Shown: piece after piece, positions 1-8,728 of the stretch
Numbering within the stretch: position 1 is the stretch's first letter
Layout: every line of letters begins with the position of its first letter
NCBI GenBank assembly: GCA_016786565.1
Contig: JAEUVY010000118.1
Span: forward strand, 1 to 34,674
Reading direction: 5' to 3'
Length of the DNA stretch: 34,674 nucleotides
Origin: Flavipsychrobacter sp.
Lineage (GTDB): Bacteria > Bacteroidota > Bacteroidia > Chitinophagales > Chitinophagaceae
Position numbers and translations under genes: made by a program
The notes under the pieces: generated by a model
Told to the model about the DNA's origin: nothing
Seen by the model: only the letters and a program-made list of their open reading frames with translations
The model's database searches: none

Positions 1-3000
1 AAATATTACCAGAAGCATCTACCAAAACATCAACAGGTTGATTTACCGTGGCCGCCGACGCAGGTCCGCCATCCCCGGTAGATGTATTTGTTCCATTTCC
101 GCATATAGTAGTGATCACCCCTGAAGGTGTTACCTTCCTTATGCGCTGATTGTTATAGTCGGCAATGTATAAATTACCTGCCGCATCGGTACCGATACCG
201 TCATTGTACAACTGTGCGGCAGTGGCCGGGCCACCGTCTCCGCTATATCCGTTGGTTCCCGTACCGGCAAATGTCGTGATACCACCTGCGCACGGTATAG
301 ATACTGTAACAGTATATGTCGCTACGGCTGTGCTGCAGCTTGTCGAAACACTGTATGAAACTATCGTAATACCACCTGAAATTCCCGTGAAGACACCCGA
401 GCCCGAAACGGTCCCTACAGCAGTATTAGAACTGCTCCAGGAACCACCGGTGCCCGTTGTAGCCAAAGCAGAAGTACCACCAATAGAAACCGTAGCCGCA
501 CCAGATATTACTCCGGCATTAGGAGTCGCGCCAACAGTAACAACAGTAGTACTGAAGCAACCCGAAACGGCATAGGTAATATTTACTGTACCCGCCGAAA
601 CGCCGGTGACAACACCTGTAGTGTTGACGGTAGCAATACCGGAGTTACCGCTAACCCATGAACCACCTGTTGGTGTGGACGACAACGGAGTTGTTGAACC
701 CACACATACCGACATGGTGCCAGTAATAGCGGACGGTGCTGTCAACACAGTGACTGTCGTTGTGCGCACACAGCCTGAAACGATATAAGATATGGTTGCG
801 GTACCCGCTGAAACACCGGTAACAATACCGGTAGAACCAACTGACGCCACACCTGTAGCACCGCTACTCCATGTACCGCCACCTGTAGTGGAAGACAGTG
901 TAGTTGTTGCCCCGGCACAAACGGAAGTGGCACCGGAAATAGCGGCAGGAAGCGCATTAACCGTAACTGTGGTGGTGCGCACACAGCCGGAGACCGTATA
1001 ACTGATGGTAGCTGTACCGGCGGACAAGCCGCTAACAATACCGGTGCTGCCTATAGTCGCGACACCTGTAGAACTACTGGACCACGTGCCACCGCCGGTA
1101 GCCGAAGACAATGAGGTTGTACTTCCCACACACACTGAAAGTGTACCGGAAATAGTGGCTGGAAGCGCACTTACTGTAACAATAGCTGTGCGCCTGCAGC
1201 CGGATACTGTATAGCTGATGGTTGCAGTGCCAGCAGCGACGCCGCTAACAACACCCGTGCTGCCTACTGTAGCAATACCGGTGGAACTGCTGGACCACGT
1301 ACCACCGCCGGTAGCTGAAGACAATGATGTTGTGCTTCCCACGCACACTGAAAGTGTACCGGAAATAGTGGCTGGAAGTGAATTAACTGTAACTGTGGTA
1401 GTGCGCACGCAGCCGGAAACCGTATAGCTGATGGTAGCTGTACCTGCGGATATGCCGGTAACAATGCCGGTACTGCCTACTGTAGCGACACCCGTAGAAC
1501 TAGTGGACCACGTGCCGCCACCAGTAGTTGACGACAACGATGTTGTGCTTCCCACACACACCGATAACGCACCCGAAATAGCAGCAGGAAGCGCACTTAC
1601 CGTCACAACGGCCGTGCGCCTACAACCTGATACTGTATAACTGATGGTTGCAGTACCCGCGGCAACACCACTGACAATACCAGTACTACCTATTGTAGCA
1701 ATACCGGTGGAACTGCTTGACCACGTGCCACCGCCGGTAGCCGATGATAATGAAGTTGTGGCACCAACACAAACCGAGAGCGTACCCGAAATTGTAGCAG
1801 GAAGCGCATTCACTGTGTAAATAGCTGTACCTGTGCAGCCTCCGCTCACAGCATAAGAAATTGTGACAGTTCCGGCAGCAACACCGGTGACAACGCCAGA
1901 CGCTGAGCCAATGGTTGCAATACCGGTATTACTACTTGTCCAGGTTCCACCGGACACTGAAGCACTTAACGTGGTGCCCGAACCCGCACAGGCCGAAAGT
2001 GTACCTGTGATGGAAGGCGTAGTACAAGTTGTTGTGGGTTCTACCCTCGCCCACCAGGTATCCCAAACATTGATAGTTGATGCGCTCACCTCCTGAATGG
2101 TCCAGAAGTCGGTATTATTAACCGGATCGACCATGGTTGCGGAATAGTCGCCCCAACGATTCTTGCTGCCACCGTATGTTTTATAGTAAGAGTTCTGACC
2201 GTTGCGGTAGATTACCGGGGTACGAATAGAATCAGACGGATCTGAGTTCAGCCTTAGTGCATAACCGGCACTTGGATGCATGGCACTAGAAAACACAGAG
2301 AAGCCGATCAGGGCATCATTGTTACTATTAACCGCAATGGTTGGGTATGCAAAAAATTTACCGGCTGCCGAATCATCTACGCGACCGATCTGTATTGGAT
2401 TGCCGGTAGTATCGGTCTGCCACCATTGTACTGCAGACCTTGTGGGGTTAGCAGACGCATTGTAGGGCAGGAAGATAGTGTGTGCAAACCATAGCTTGTT
2501 ATTTTGGTAAATAAGCTGAGTTACACGGTTGTCACCGTTATTGATCTTATTGGAAACGCCCACCTGTGGCGCGTTATCGCCAAAAGAAGTGCCTGAGACC
2601 GGAAACGGTTGATACCACCAGGGGTAATCCGCCACAGGAAAACCAACGGAAGTCATGGTTTCGGAACCGACATTACCCGTTATTTTCCACATCCTCATAG
2701 CAGCAGAACCACCATTCCATGCTTCAACCATGAACATGCTGCCGAGTGTGTTGCTATAGGTGATAGCAGGACATATATTGCCTGAACCAGCCTGAGTAAT
2801 AGCAGTGAACGGCGCACCTGCACCGGAAAGTACGTTTGCCTTATTGAAGACGAACGTTTTACATCCGTTGTAGCCGGTTCCTGAGTTCTGGAACAAAACA
2901 CCGGACACTGTGATCCACTTATTATTGAATCCGATATTAGGGAAATCGAGCCAGTAGTCACCTGCAGCATATGCAGTGATCTTATATTGCCACCACTCTC

Positions 3001-3691
3001 CGGTAGGGTTACCTGTTTTGGACACTGCCAGCAACACAGAAGATGATGCCGACCGAGCCCCGCTTACGGCAACCATTATCCACCGATTTGAATAAGGATC
3101 GTAATGAATGCGGGGATCGAAAGACCCGCCACCCGGCAATACTGGCGACCAGAACGCATCGAGCGATACCTGAGAAATGCTGGTACCCGAACGTGTCTGG
3201 ATGCGTACAGCCGAGTTGACTGCAGTGACACAGTAGGTTGAGTCTATGGCCCCGTGTGTGTCTGGCGGGATGGTTGTTCCGTTATCCAGTGTCGACTGAA
3301 ATGTAGTATCGGGAGAGGGCGATACCGGCATGAACGGTGCCGGCGCAGAAGGCGGTATCACCGGGATAGATCCGGCAGGCCTGCTGCGAATAAGGGACGG
3401 ATCGATGGGGTCCAGGTGAAGCGGAATGCTACCCTTCAGGGCTGTGTCTTTCCACTTTATTATCAGTGGCTCGGGATGAAGCCTCAGGTATTCGGCTTTG
3501 GCCATAAAATTGAGTTCACCACGCACTACTTCGTGGCCGGTCTCGGTTATTTGCGCACCTGCCTTGCCGGCACCGAATAACAGCCCGAGGAAAAGTACAA
3601 TAGCTTTAGACCAATTTCGGGAATCGGTGATAGCGGGTCGAAAGGTCTGTTGCAAAACAACAGAGAGTTTAGAGAATAGACGATTTGTCAT
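1..3691 (-). CDS. Giant secreted protein with propeller-like N-terminus, Ig-like (Big_2) repeats and NHL repeats; 3' end outside window
   Basis: Open on the minus strand from the ATG at 3691 to the window edge (1230 codons seen, no stop). Residues about 29-47 form a hydrophobic stretch ending in GKAGAQ, a signal peptide after an unusually long 28-residue N-region; no better Met lies downstream. Residues about 60-550 are Trp- and Tyr-rich with RWGDYSATMVDP near the end, resembling the sialidase-like or propeller-like N-terminal modules of Bacteroidota surface proteins (family inference). Eight Ig-like repeats of about 71 residues follow, each with ISGxxSVC, GGGTWSSSSTG and AGTATISYTVSGC-type motifs. 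The last visible residues (GGITTFAGTGTNGYSGDGG, then GNLYIADYNNQRIRKV) are NHL repeats. A C-terminal sorting domain would be expected but lies outside the window. It may be an adhesin or polysaccharide-binding surface protein; no enzymatic motif was recognised. I found no convincing promoter upstream. Confidence 0.85.
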   Translation of the reverse strand, partial: MTNRLFSKLSVVLQQTFRPAITDSRNWSKAIVLFLGLLFGAGKAGAQITETGHEVVRGELNFMAKAEYLRLHPEPLIIKWKDTALKGSIPLHLDPIDPSLIRSRPAGSIPVIPPSAPAPFMPVSPSPDTTFQSTLDNGTTIPPDTHGAIDSTYCVTAVNSAVRIQTRSGTSISQVSLDAFWSPVLPGGGSFDPRIHYDPYSNRWIMVAVSGARSASSSVLLAVSKTGNPTGEWWQYKITAYAAGDYWLDFPNIGFNNKWITVSGVLFQNSGTGYNGCKTFVFNKANVLSGAGAPFTAITQAGSGNICPAITYSNTLGSMFMVEAWNGGSAAMRMWKITGNVGSETMTSVGFPVADYPWWYQPFPVSGTSFGDNAPQVGVSNKINNGDNRVTQLIYQNNKLWFAHTIFLPYNASANPTRSAVQWWQTDTTGNPIQIGRVDDSAAGKFFAYPTIAVNSNNDALIGFSVFSSAMHPSAGYALRLNSDPSDSIRTPVIYRNGQNSYYKTYGGSKNRWGDYSATMVDPVNNTDFWTIQEVSASTINVWDTWWARVEPTTTCTTPSITGTLSACAGSGTTLSASVSGGTWTSSNTGIATIGSASGVVTGVAAGTVTISYAVSGGCTGTAIYTVNALPATISGTLSVCVGATTSLSSATGGGTWSSSSTGIATIGSTGIVSGVAAGTATISYTVSGCRRTAVVTVSALPAAISGALSVCVGSTTSLSSTTGGGTWSTSSTGVATVGSTGIVTGISAGTATISYTVSGCVRTTTVTVNSLPATISGTLSVCVGSTTSLSSATGGGTWSSSSTGIATVGSTGVVSGVAAGTATISYTVSGCRRTAIVTVSALPATISGTLSVCVGSTTSLSSATGGGTWSSSSTGVATIGSTGIVSGLSAGTATISYTVSGCVRTTTVTVNALPAAISGATSVCAGATTTLSSTTGGGTWSSGATGVASVGSTGIVTGVSAGTATISYIVSGCVRTTTVTVLTAPSAITGTMSVCVGSTTPLSSTPTGGSWVSGNSGIATVNTTGVVTGVSAGTVNITYAVSGCFSTTVVTVGATPNAGVISGAATVSIGGTSALATTGTGGSWSSSNTAVGTVSGSGVFTGISGGITIVSYSVSTSCSTAVATYTVTVSIPCAGGITTFAGTGTNGYSGDGGPATAAQLYNDGIGTDAAGNLYIADYNNQRIRKVTPSGVITTICGNGTNTSTGDGGPASAATVNQPVDVLVDASGNI
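290..2030 (-). repeat. Eight tandem Ig-like domain repeats, about 213-bp period
   Basis: These are the coding repeats of the first gene. Copies 2-6 (about 580-1830) are near-identical in length (71 codons) and strongly conserved at DNA level. Copies 1, 7 and 8 are more diverged. Each repeat carries one Cys after ISGxxSV and one in VSGC. The copies alternate between a CRRTA(V/I)VTVSALPA ending and a CVRTTTVTVN(S/A)LPA ending, so the duplication unit appears to be two domains (about 426 bp). Confidence 0.85.
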
Positions 3692-4012
3692 GCAGGTAAG
3701 TTTTGGATGATGGAGAAATCCCTTAGGAAATGTTAAGCAAGGTACGAATAAGACACACACATTCCAAATACATTTAAACCAATCCAAAATATTATACGAC
3801 ACTACCTCAAGGAAAGAGAGTCAAATAGCAATCCGGACACGGAACTGCTATAAAAAAATGCAAATACAATACAAATGAGCGTGAGATGCATATGGGAAAG
3901 TTGGAAGCAGGGGGTAGAATATCCATTTCTATCTCTGCAAGTTTGCCGGCATCTCTACTTTACCCCCCAGTTGATATTAGAGCGAGAAACAGAGCGGGGA
4001 AAGAGGAAAAAA

Positions 4013-4064
4013 GAGAGCGGAGACTCGGCCAGCGCTCTCTAACGCTCTACCGCTCTCCGCTCTC
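4013..4064 (-). terminator. Intrinsic terminator downstream of tRNA-Leu (and probably of the crt operon)
   Basis: A 10-bp perfect stem, GAGAGCGGAG (4013-4022) with CTCCGCTCTC (4055-4064), read on the minus strand, is followed directly by six T residues (complement of 4007-4012). The 32-nt loop is itself partly self-complementary. No hairpin lies between the crtY stop and the tRNA, so operon readthrough would also end here. The plus-strand reading has a weaker ATTTTT tail. Confidence 0.75.
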
Positions 4065-4071
4065 ATTTTTG

Positions 4072-4155
4072 TGCCCAGGACTGGATTCGAACCAGCACAC
4101 CCGTGAAGGCGCTGCGACCTGAACACAGTGCGTCTACCAATTTCGCCACCTGGGC
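4072..4155 (-). tRNA. tRNA-Leu (anticodon CAG)
   Basis: The 84-nt tRNA folds with acceptor stem GCCCAGG / CCTGGGC, D arm GCGAAATTGGTAGACGC, anticodon arm CTGTG-TTCAGGT-CGCAG (anticodon CAG), a long class II variable arm and T arm CTGG-TTCGAAT-CCAG. The discriminator base is A, as expected for leucine. CCA is not encoded; ACAAAA follows. The gene has its own promoter about 30 bp upstream and a terminator 8 bp downstream. Confidence 0.95.
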
Positions 4156-4181
4156 AGTTGAGGTATTGCATTCAGGGAGCG

Positions 4182-4212
4182 CAAAGGTAAGTAAGAGTTT
4201 CTTAATTACAAA
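4182..4212 (-). promoter_or_regulatory. Bacteroidota housekeeping promoter of tRNA-Leu
   Basis: On the minus strand TTTG (4212-4209), 19 nt and TACCTTTG (4189-4182) match the Bacteroidota TTTG-N19-TAnnTTTG consensus. The predicted start is near 4175, 20 nt before the mature tRNA. The -33 box sits just 3' of the crtY stop codon. The core shares the 14-mer TTACTTACCTTTGC with the rplS promoter. Confidence 0.8.
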
Positions 4213-4215
4213 AAC

Positions 4216-4917
4216 TTACTGTTGAATCTTTTTCTTCAACATATACTCATAGCCTGCAACGTTCATAAGCAGGAGCAACATTCCGTAAAAAGTATCCTCA
4301 AAAGGGATGGTACCCATGCGAATACCGAGGTTATGAGCATCGTTGTATGACACAACAGGCTCAGGCGTAAACGCGCCGGTAAGCACACCGTTTGAAAGGA
4401 AAAAAGGCAGCAAAATGAACAGGAACGTAATAAAAAATGCCCCCAGATACCTGACACGCGTAACAACCAGAAAAACAAGAAAAACCGCGAGCAACAAAAA
4501 CGTAACCGAGGTGTATAACCTGGAAATATTCAGGATGCCCACCAGAAACAAACCTGCCTGAAGTACACTGGCAATGTACCTGCCCACAGTACCTGTGTTA
4601 CCCACAGGCAGGTAGCGCACCACGCAATAGTAGGTAAACACACACGCATAGGGGATACACAAAAAGAACAGCAACTCCTCGATAGGCAACTTACCCACAT
4701 AGAGACCAATCACATACTGCGGATTGAAATTCCAGATACCTATGTGCGTGAAATACTCATCCCACAACACGAAAAACAAACCTGTTGCAAGGCAAGGCAA
4801 AAAGAAATAACGCCAATGAGATACAAACCTGAACTTCGGATGGAAGGAGAAGCCCAACGGAAATGCCAGACAAAGCAGATCAACGACAAGATACAAATAA
4901 CGATCAGGCATTGGCAT
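4216..4917 (-). CDS. crtY: Lycopene cyclase, fused CrtYc-CrtYd (CarR-type) membrane protein
   Basis: This 233-residue, highly hydrophobic protein has about seven predicted membrane segments. It contains the two lycopene-cyclase domain repeats. The first has [16 protein letters not shown] followed by LPIEELLFF (PxEE motif). The second has [18 protein letters not shown] (PxED motif) and ends in YEYMLKK. In actinobacteria and archaea the halves are often separate crtYc and crtYd genes; here they are one polypeptide, as is usual in Bacteroidota. It should convert lycopene to beta-carotene at the inner membrane. It is the last gene of the crt operon, and its start overlaps the end of crtZ by 14 nt, suggesting translational coupling. 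The alternative flavuxanthin-cyclising activity is unlikely with CrtZ adjacent. Confidence 0.9.
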   Translation of the reverse strand: MPMPDRYLYLVVDLLCLAFPLGFSFHPKFRFVSHWRYFFLPCLATGLFFVLWDEYFTHIGIWNFNPQYVIGLYVGKLPIEELLFFLCIPYACVFTYYCVVRYLPVGNTGTVGRYIASVLQAGLFLVGILNISRLYTSVTFLLLAVFLVFLVVTRVRYLGAFFITFLFILLPFFLSNGVLTGAFTPEPVVSYNDAHNLGIRMGTIPFEDTFYGMLLLLMNVAGYEYMLKKKIQQ

Positions 4918-5377
4918 GTTTGCTCTTTCTAGCTTCTATAAAATATTTGTACGGCACCCACAGCATACCAAAGCACTCGCCATGTTCTTTACTGAGATGT
5001 TTGTGGTGCATCTTGTGTGCCCTGCGTATGGCTCGGAAATAAACATTATCCGTCTTGCGCAACCACTTGAACCGCTGATGGATAAAAATGTCGTGCACAA
5101 GAAAGTACGCAAAACCGTAAACAGTGATACCAAGCCCTATAAACAGCAGGAACGTCAAAGAAGTGTACACCCCCAGGGCAAGGCATAGTATGCCCGGTGT
5201 AGCGAAAATTAGAAAGAAGTAATCATTCTTTTCAAAAAATGACGTTGGATCCTTGCGATGGTGATCTTCATGCAAAAACCACAGGAAGCCATGCATCAGG
5301 TATTTGTGCGCCAGCCATGCAACCGCCTCCATACCAAAGAACGAAACCAGAAAAACTAATAAATACATCTGCCACAT
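4904..5377 (-). CDS. crtZ: Beta-carotene 3-hydroxylase (membrane fatty-acid hydroxylase superfamily)
   Basis: The 157-residue protein has hydrophobic segments and the full eight-histidine di-iron pattern: H24xxxxH29, H36xxHH40, H95xxxxH100 and H121xxHH125 (HKYLMH, HEDHH, HDIFIH, HKMHH). Length matches the bacterial CrtZ family. It hydroxylates the beta-ionone rings of beta-carotene to give cryptoxanthin and zeaxanthin. It lies 8 nt downstream of the SRPBCC gene and overlaps the cyclase gene by 14 nt. No CrtW ketolase is present in the window, so zeaxanthin rather than astaxanthin is the expected product of this operon (inference). Confidence 0.92.
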   Translation of the reverse strand: MWQMYLLVFLVSFFGMEAVAWLAHKYLMHGFLWFLHEDHHRKDPTSFFEKNDYFFLIFATPGILCLALGVYTSLTFLLFIGLGITVYGFAYFLVHDIFIHQRFKWLRKTDNVYFRAIRRAHKMHHKHLSKEHGECFGMLWVPYKYFIEARKSKHANA

Positions 5378-5385
5378 ACAATCAA

Positions 5386-5853
5386 TTATTTAACGTCTCC
5401 GAACAGCTCTTTCAGTTTTGCCGCTCTGAAATTAAAAATGTCATTCAGCTTTTTCTTCACCACCAATCCGTGCATGATATCACCAAGAAACCCCATTGGC
5501 AATGCATACCGTACTATGTCTTTCATCAAAACACCACCCGGCACGGCCTCGAAAGTATGGGTGTGTTCCCACAGTGAATATGGACCTTTCTCCTGAAAGT
5601 CGATAAACATATGTGGGCTATCAACACCCGATATAACGGTGCGCCACTTCATAGGAATTCCGAACAAAGGTCGCACAATGTAGTCGATCTTCATCCCGGT
5701 ATAGATCGGTGCACCGGTAAGATCGGTCAAAATCTTAAACTGCATTTCGGGTGGCGTAATTACCGAGAGATTCTTCGGAGAGGAAAAAAAGTCCCATGCC
5801 TGCTCTATTGACACCGGTATCGTTTGCACTCGCTCTAATGTATATACTTTCAT
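5386..5853 (-). CDS. SRPBCC-family ligand-binding protein in the crt operon
   Basis: The 155-residue protein starts MKVYTLERVQTIP; a longer start at 5901 is possible, but this ATG overlaps the idi stop as ATGA, favouring coupling. The pattern (SIEQAWDFFSSPKNLSVITPP at the N-terminus, TGMKIDYIVRPLFGIPMKW in the middle, MGFLGDIMHGLVVKKKLNDIF near the C-terminus) is that of the START/polyketide-cyclase-like SRPBCC fold, which binds a hydrophobic ligand in a deep cavity. Homologues recur in Bacteroidota carotenoid clusters, but I know of no established reaction. A role in carotenoid binding, transfer or modification is inference from position only. No signal peptide is seen, so it is probably cytoplasmic. 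Confidence 0.8.
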   Translation of the reverse strand: MKVYTLERVQTIPVSIEQAWDFFSSPKNLSVITPPEMQFKILTDLTGAPIYTGMKIDYIVRPLFGIPMKWRTVISGVDSPHMFIDFQEKGPYSLWEHTHTFEAVPGGVLMKDIVRYALPMGFLGDIMHGLVVKKKLNDIFNFRAAKLKELFGDVK

Positions 5854-6365
5854 AAATTCTGAAAAAAATCTTTGTGATCTTCCAAGCATATCCTGAACCA
5901 CGGTGTGAATGCAGCCGGATCTTCTGCAACCCTGTCATACAGATCAGTTATTGAAACGTACTCCCAATCGGCCACTTCGGTGATATCGGGGACAGGTACT
6001 CCATTGAAACGGCCTACAAAAACATGATCGTATTCGTATTCGATGAGACCATTATCAAAATCTGCGCGATAAACGAACGTGAACGCAGGCGACACCTCCG
6101 TCGCCACCCCCATCTCCTCGCGCAACCTGCGCTTTGCTGCATCAGGAGGTGTTTCGCCCGGCCGTGGATGACTGCAGCAGGTGTTGGTCCAAAGCAACGG
6201 CGAGTGATATTTACTTGCAGCACGCTGATGTATCAACATCTCCCCTTCGTCATTGACCAGGAACACCGAAATAGCGCGATGCAAACTACCCGTTTCGTGA
6301 GCCTGCAGCTTCTCCATTACCCCGATCTCCTTGTCATTCAAGTCTACTAATACTACCTGCTCCAT
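5850..6365 (-). CDS. idi: Isopentenyl-diphosphate delta-isomerase, type 1
   Basis: The 171-residue Nudix-fold enzyme has the type 1 IDI motifs: TNTCCSHP with the catalytic Cys at C64, a Nudix-like helix GETPPDAAKRRLREEMG at 70-86, and E109/E111 in IEYEYDH, the region of the second catalytic acid. The end, TPWFRICLED, matches the family. It interconverts IPP and DMAPP with a divalent metal, balancing prenyl precursors for GGPP. It sits 9 nt after crtB and overlaps the next gene by 4 nt. Its presence suggests the operon raises isoprenoid supply when carotenoids are made. Confidence 0.94.
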   Translation of the reverse strand: MEQVVLVDLNDKEIGVMEKLQAHETGSLHRAISVFLVNDEGEMLIHQRAASKYHSPLLWTNTCCSHPRPGETPPDAAKRRLREEMGVATEVSPAFTFVYRADFDNGLIEYEYDHVFVGRFNGVPVPDITEVADWEYVSITDLYDRVAEDPAAFTPWFRICLEDHKDFFQNL

Positions 6366-6374
6366 TTTATGATT

Positions 6375-7211
6375 TTACAGCATGCTGAAACTGTGACGGA
6401 AGTATGATGTCACCAACAGGCTTATTTTATGATGATTAGGTATACGCACCCGCTCCATCAGTATGCGCGTGGGTGGTATCTTACGTATCTTATTGAAGAG
6501 GCTTCTGTAATAAACATAGGCCACATACACACCAAAACGAGCCATGCGTGGCAACTGCCTGATGCCTTCATGTGCTACACGGAAATCTTCTTCGATGTCT
6601 TTTTCTATCGCTTCCTTATCAGAGTGCGAGAATGTCTTGAATGCGACGCCCGGAAAGTACAAACGTCCGAGATGTTCATAGTCGTCTTTGACATCCCTCA
6701 GGAAATTCACCTTCTGGAAAGCAGCGCCCAAACGGCGGGCAGGCCCTTCCAGCTTACGGTACAGCGCTTCATCACCATCCACAAACACACGAAGACACAT
6801 CAGCCCCACCACCTCTGCCGAACCCACAATGTATTCATCGTATGAGTCGGACGAATGCGATGTTTGCCGCAGATCGGTCTCCATGCTTTTAAGAAAACAT
6901 TTAATGAGATCGGCCTCAATGCCATAGCGATGCACAACAGCCTGAAAGCTGTTTAGTATGGGATTCATGCTGATGCGCTGATCAATTGCCTTCCAGGTCT
7001 GCTCCTGAAATTCATAGAACAAGTCTTCCTTTCGATAATCGTGAAATGTATCAACGATCTCATCTGCAAATCGCACATATCCGTAAATGGAATAAATAGC
7101 CTCATGCAACTTCTTGTCGAGACAGTAGATTCCCAATGAAAAGCTTGTGCTGTAAGCACGGGTAGTTAGTTTGCTGCACTGGGCCGAAACCTTGTCGAAT
7201 GTCTGTTTCAT
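6375..7211 (-). CDS. crtB: Phytoene synthase
   Basis: The 278-residue squalene/phytoene synthase family protein has both Asp-rich motifs that bind diphosphate-Mg2+: DEIVD (50-54) and DVKDD (173-177, in NFLRDVKDDYEHLGRLYFP). Near the N-terminus it has RAYSTSFSLG, typical of bacterial CrtB. It condenses two GGPP to phytoene. Squalene synthase is an alternative within the family, but adjacency to crtI, crtZ and crtY makes phytoene synthase the clear choice. The stop-to-start gap from crtI is 12 nt. No GGPP synthase (crtE) lies in the window. Confidence 0.93.
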   Translation of the reverse strand: MKQTFDKVSAQCSKLTTRAYSTSFSLGIYCLDKKLHEAIYSIYGYVRFADEIVDTFHDYRKEDLFYEFQEQTWKAIDQRISMNPILNSFQAVVHRYGIEADLIKCFLKSMETDLRQTSHSSDSYDEYIVGSAEVVGLMCLRVFVDGDEALYRKLEGPARRLGAAFQKVNFLRDVKDDYEHLGRLYFPGVAFKTFSHSDKEAIEKDIEEDFRVAHEGIRQLPRMARFGVYVAYVYYRSLFNKIRKIPPTRILMERVRIPNHHKISLLVTSYFRHSFSML

Positions 7212-7223
7212 AGAGTGTGTCTA

Positions 7224-8690
7224 TTAAATATTTTTTATTAATTCCTCTGCTGCCAGTCGGCCTGAAATAAGGGCAGGTGGCACTCCGGGCCCGGGCACAG
7301 TAAGCTGGCCCGCATAAAACATGTTCTTAATTTTCTTGTTCCTTAATGTCGGCTTCAATACCGCGGTCTGGCGAAGTGTGTTTGCCAAACCATAGGCGTT
7401 ACCCTTAAATGCGTTGTAGTCATTCACAAAATCGTTTACACAATAACTCTTCTTATATACCACATGATCGGCAATGGTGTCGTCACATAACATCTCCATC
7501 CGCTTCATCACTTTGTGGTAGTATTCTTCCCGCACCTCCGGAGTGTCTTTCAAGCCCGTTGCAACAGGAATAAGAATGAACAGGTTCTCCATTCCCTCTG
7601 GCGCCACATGCGGATCGGTCTTTGAAGGAGCGCACACATAAAACAGCGGATCTGATGGCCAGGATGGTTTTTCATAGATCTCCTTAGAATGCACATCGAG
7701 CGATGTATCGAAAAAGAGATTGTGATGAATCAACTTCTTAACCTTTTTATTTACTCCTATGTAAAATATGAGACAGGAAGGAGCGAACGTCTTATCATCC
7801 CAATAGTGAGCCGGATAGTTGCGGTATTGCTCGGGCAGCAACTTTTGCTCCATATGGTTATAGTCGCCACTGGCAATAAGTCCGTCGGTCAGTTCCTTAC
7901 TCCCGTTTACATGCAGACCACTGATCTTGCCTCCGTCCACAATAACATGATCTACCGCCGCATTAGCTTTAAACTTCACACCCAGCGATGTTGCCAACTG
8001 CTGCATACCTTCAACGATCTTCACCATCCCGCCCATGGGATACCATGTACCCAAAGAAAGAGCTGCATAATTCATGAGCGAATAAAGCGCAGGAATGTTA
8101 TCGGGCATAGCCCCAAGGAACAATACAGGAAACTCCATCAGCGCACGCAGACGCCGATCGGTGAAATGATCGGCTACATGGCTTTTTACCGACCGAAACA
8201 CATCGAGGCGGAACACGCCCTTTATCACATCGGGCTTCGCAAATTCTAACCACGAATATGATGGAGTATTCACGAGGTGCTTCATCCCGACATCATATTT
8301 GTACTTCCCCTCGGCAAGAAACTTTCTAAGCTTCACCGCACTGCCTTTCTCAATCGACTCAAACACCTCCTCGATTCCCTCCATTGAGGCAGGCAAAGGC
8401 AGTATATCATCCTTTCCGAATATGATCTGGAAGCCCGGATCGAGCTGAACAAGGTTATAATAATCGGAAGCATTCTTACCAAACTGCGAGAAAAACGACT
8501 CAAAAATATCAGGCATCCAGTACCAGCTCGGCCCCATATCAAACATGAATCCCTGATCAGAAAACGACCTTGCTCGTCCACCAAACGCACTATTCTTTTC
8601 ATAGACAGTCACGTCATGCCCGGCCTTTGCCGCAAAGCACGCTGCAGACAATCCGGAAAACCCACTACCTATCACTGATATCTTTGCCAA
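7224..8690 (-). CDS. crtI: Phytoene desaturase (CrtI type)
   Basis: The 488-residue flavoprotein begins with the dinucleotide-binding signature VIGSGFSGLSAACFAAKAG and VYEKNSAFGGRARSF. It ends with the CrtI C-terminal signature FYAGQLTVPGPGVPPALISG, the second FAD-contacting region. The region MFDMGPSWYWMPDIFE is also typical. It introduces the double bonds that convert phytoene to lycopene. Related desaturases (CrtN, CrtD, CrtO) share the fold; the operon partners CrtB and the lycopene cyclase favour four-step CrtI. It is separated by 38 nt from the upstream regulator gene and by 12 nt from crtB. Confidence 0.93.
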   Translation of the reverse strand: MAKISVIGSGFSGLSAACFAAKAGHDVTVYEKNSAFGGRARSFSDQGFMFDMGPSWYWMPDIFESFFSQFGKNASDYYNLVQLDPGFQIIFGKDDILPLPASMEGIEEVFESIEKGSAVKLRKFLAEGKYKYDVGMKHLVNTPSYSWLEFAKPDVIKGVFRLDVFRSVKSHVADHFTDRRLRALMEFPVLFLGAMPDNIPALYSLMNYAALSLGTWYPMGGMVKIVEGMQQLATSLGVKFKANAAVDHVIVDGGKISGLHVNGSKELTDGLIASGDYNHMEQKLLPEQYRNYPAHYWDDKTFAPSCLIFYIGVNKKVKKLIHHNLFFDTSLDVHSKEIYEKPSWPSDPLFYVCAPSKTDPHVAPEGMENLFILIPVATGLKDTPEVREEYYHKVMKRMEMLCDDTIADHVVYKKSYCVNDFVNDYNAFKGNAYGLANTLRQTAVLKPTLRNKKIKNMFYAGQLTVPGPGVPPALISGRLAAEELIKNI

Positions 8691-8728
8691 AGTTCTTCTT
8701 GTTTACCCCTGCTGGAGATTATTCTATA

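Noticed and set aside
580..1830. Regular direct repeats that might suggest a CRISPR array or satellite DNA
   Set aside because: The period is 213 bp, there are no unique spacers, and the minus-strand frame stays open with conserved Ig-domain residues.
165..2096. Series of plus-strand ORFs of 69-136 codons rich in Val, Pro and Thr
   Set aside because: They are antisense shadows of the 213-bp Ig repeats; the repeat period makes them recur with equal length. The same applies to Val/Pro-rich plus-strand ORFs inside the three giant genes.
3692..3780. Promoter for the first giant gene
   Set aside because: The closest match on the minus strand is TACCTTGC, one T short of TAnnTTTG; no -24/-12 pair or TCC-N7-GGA dyad was found.
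3886..4122. Plus-strand ORF of 78 codons over the tRNA region
   Set aside because: It runs through the terminator and antisense to tRNA-Leu; its end simply encodes the complement of the tRNA. 3692-4006 holds no gene I can support.
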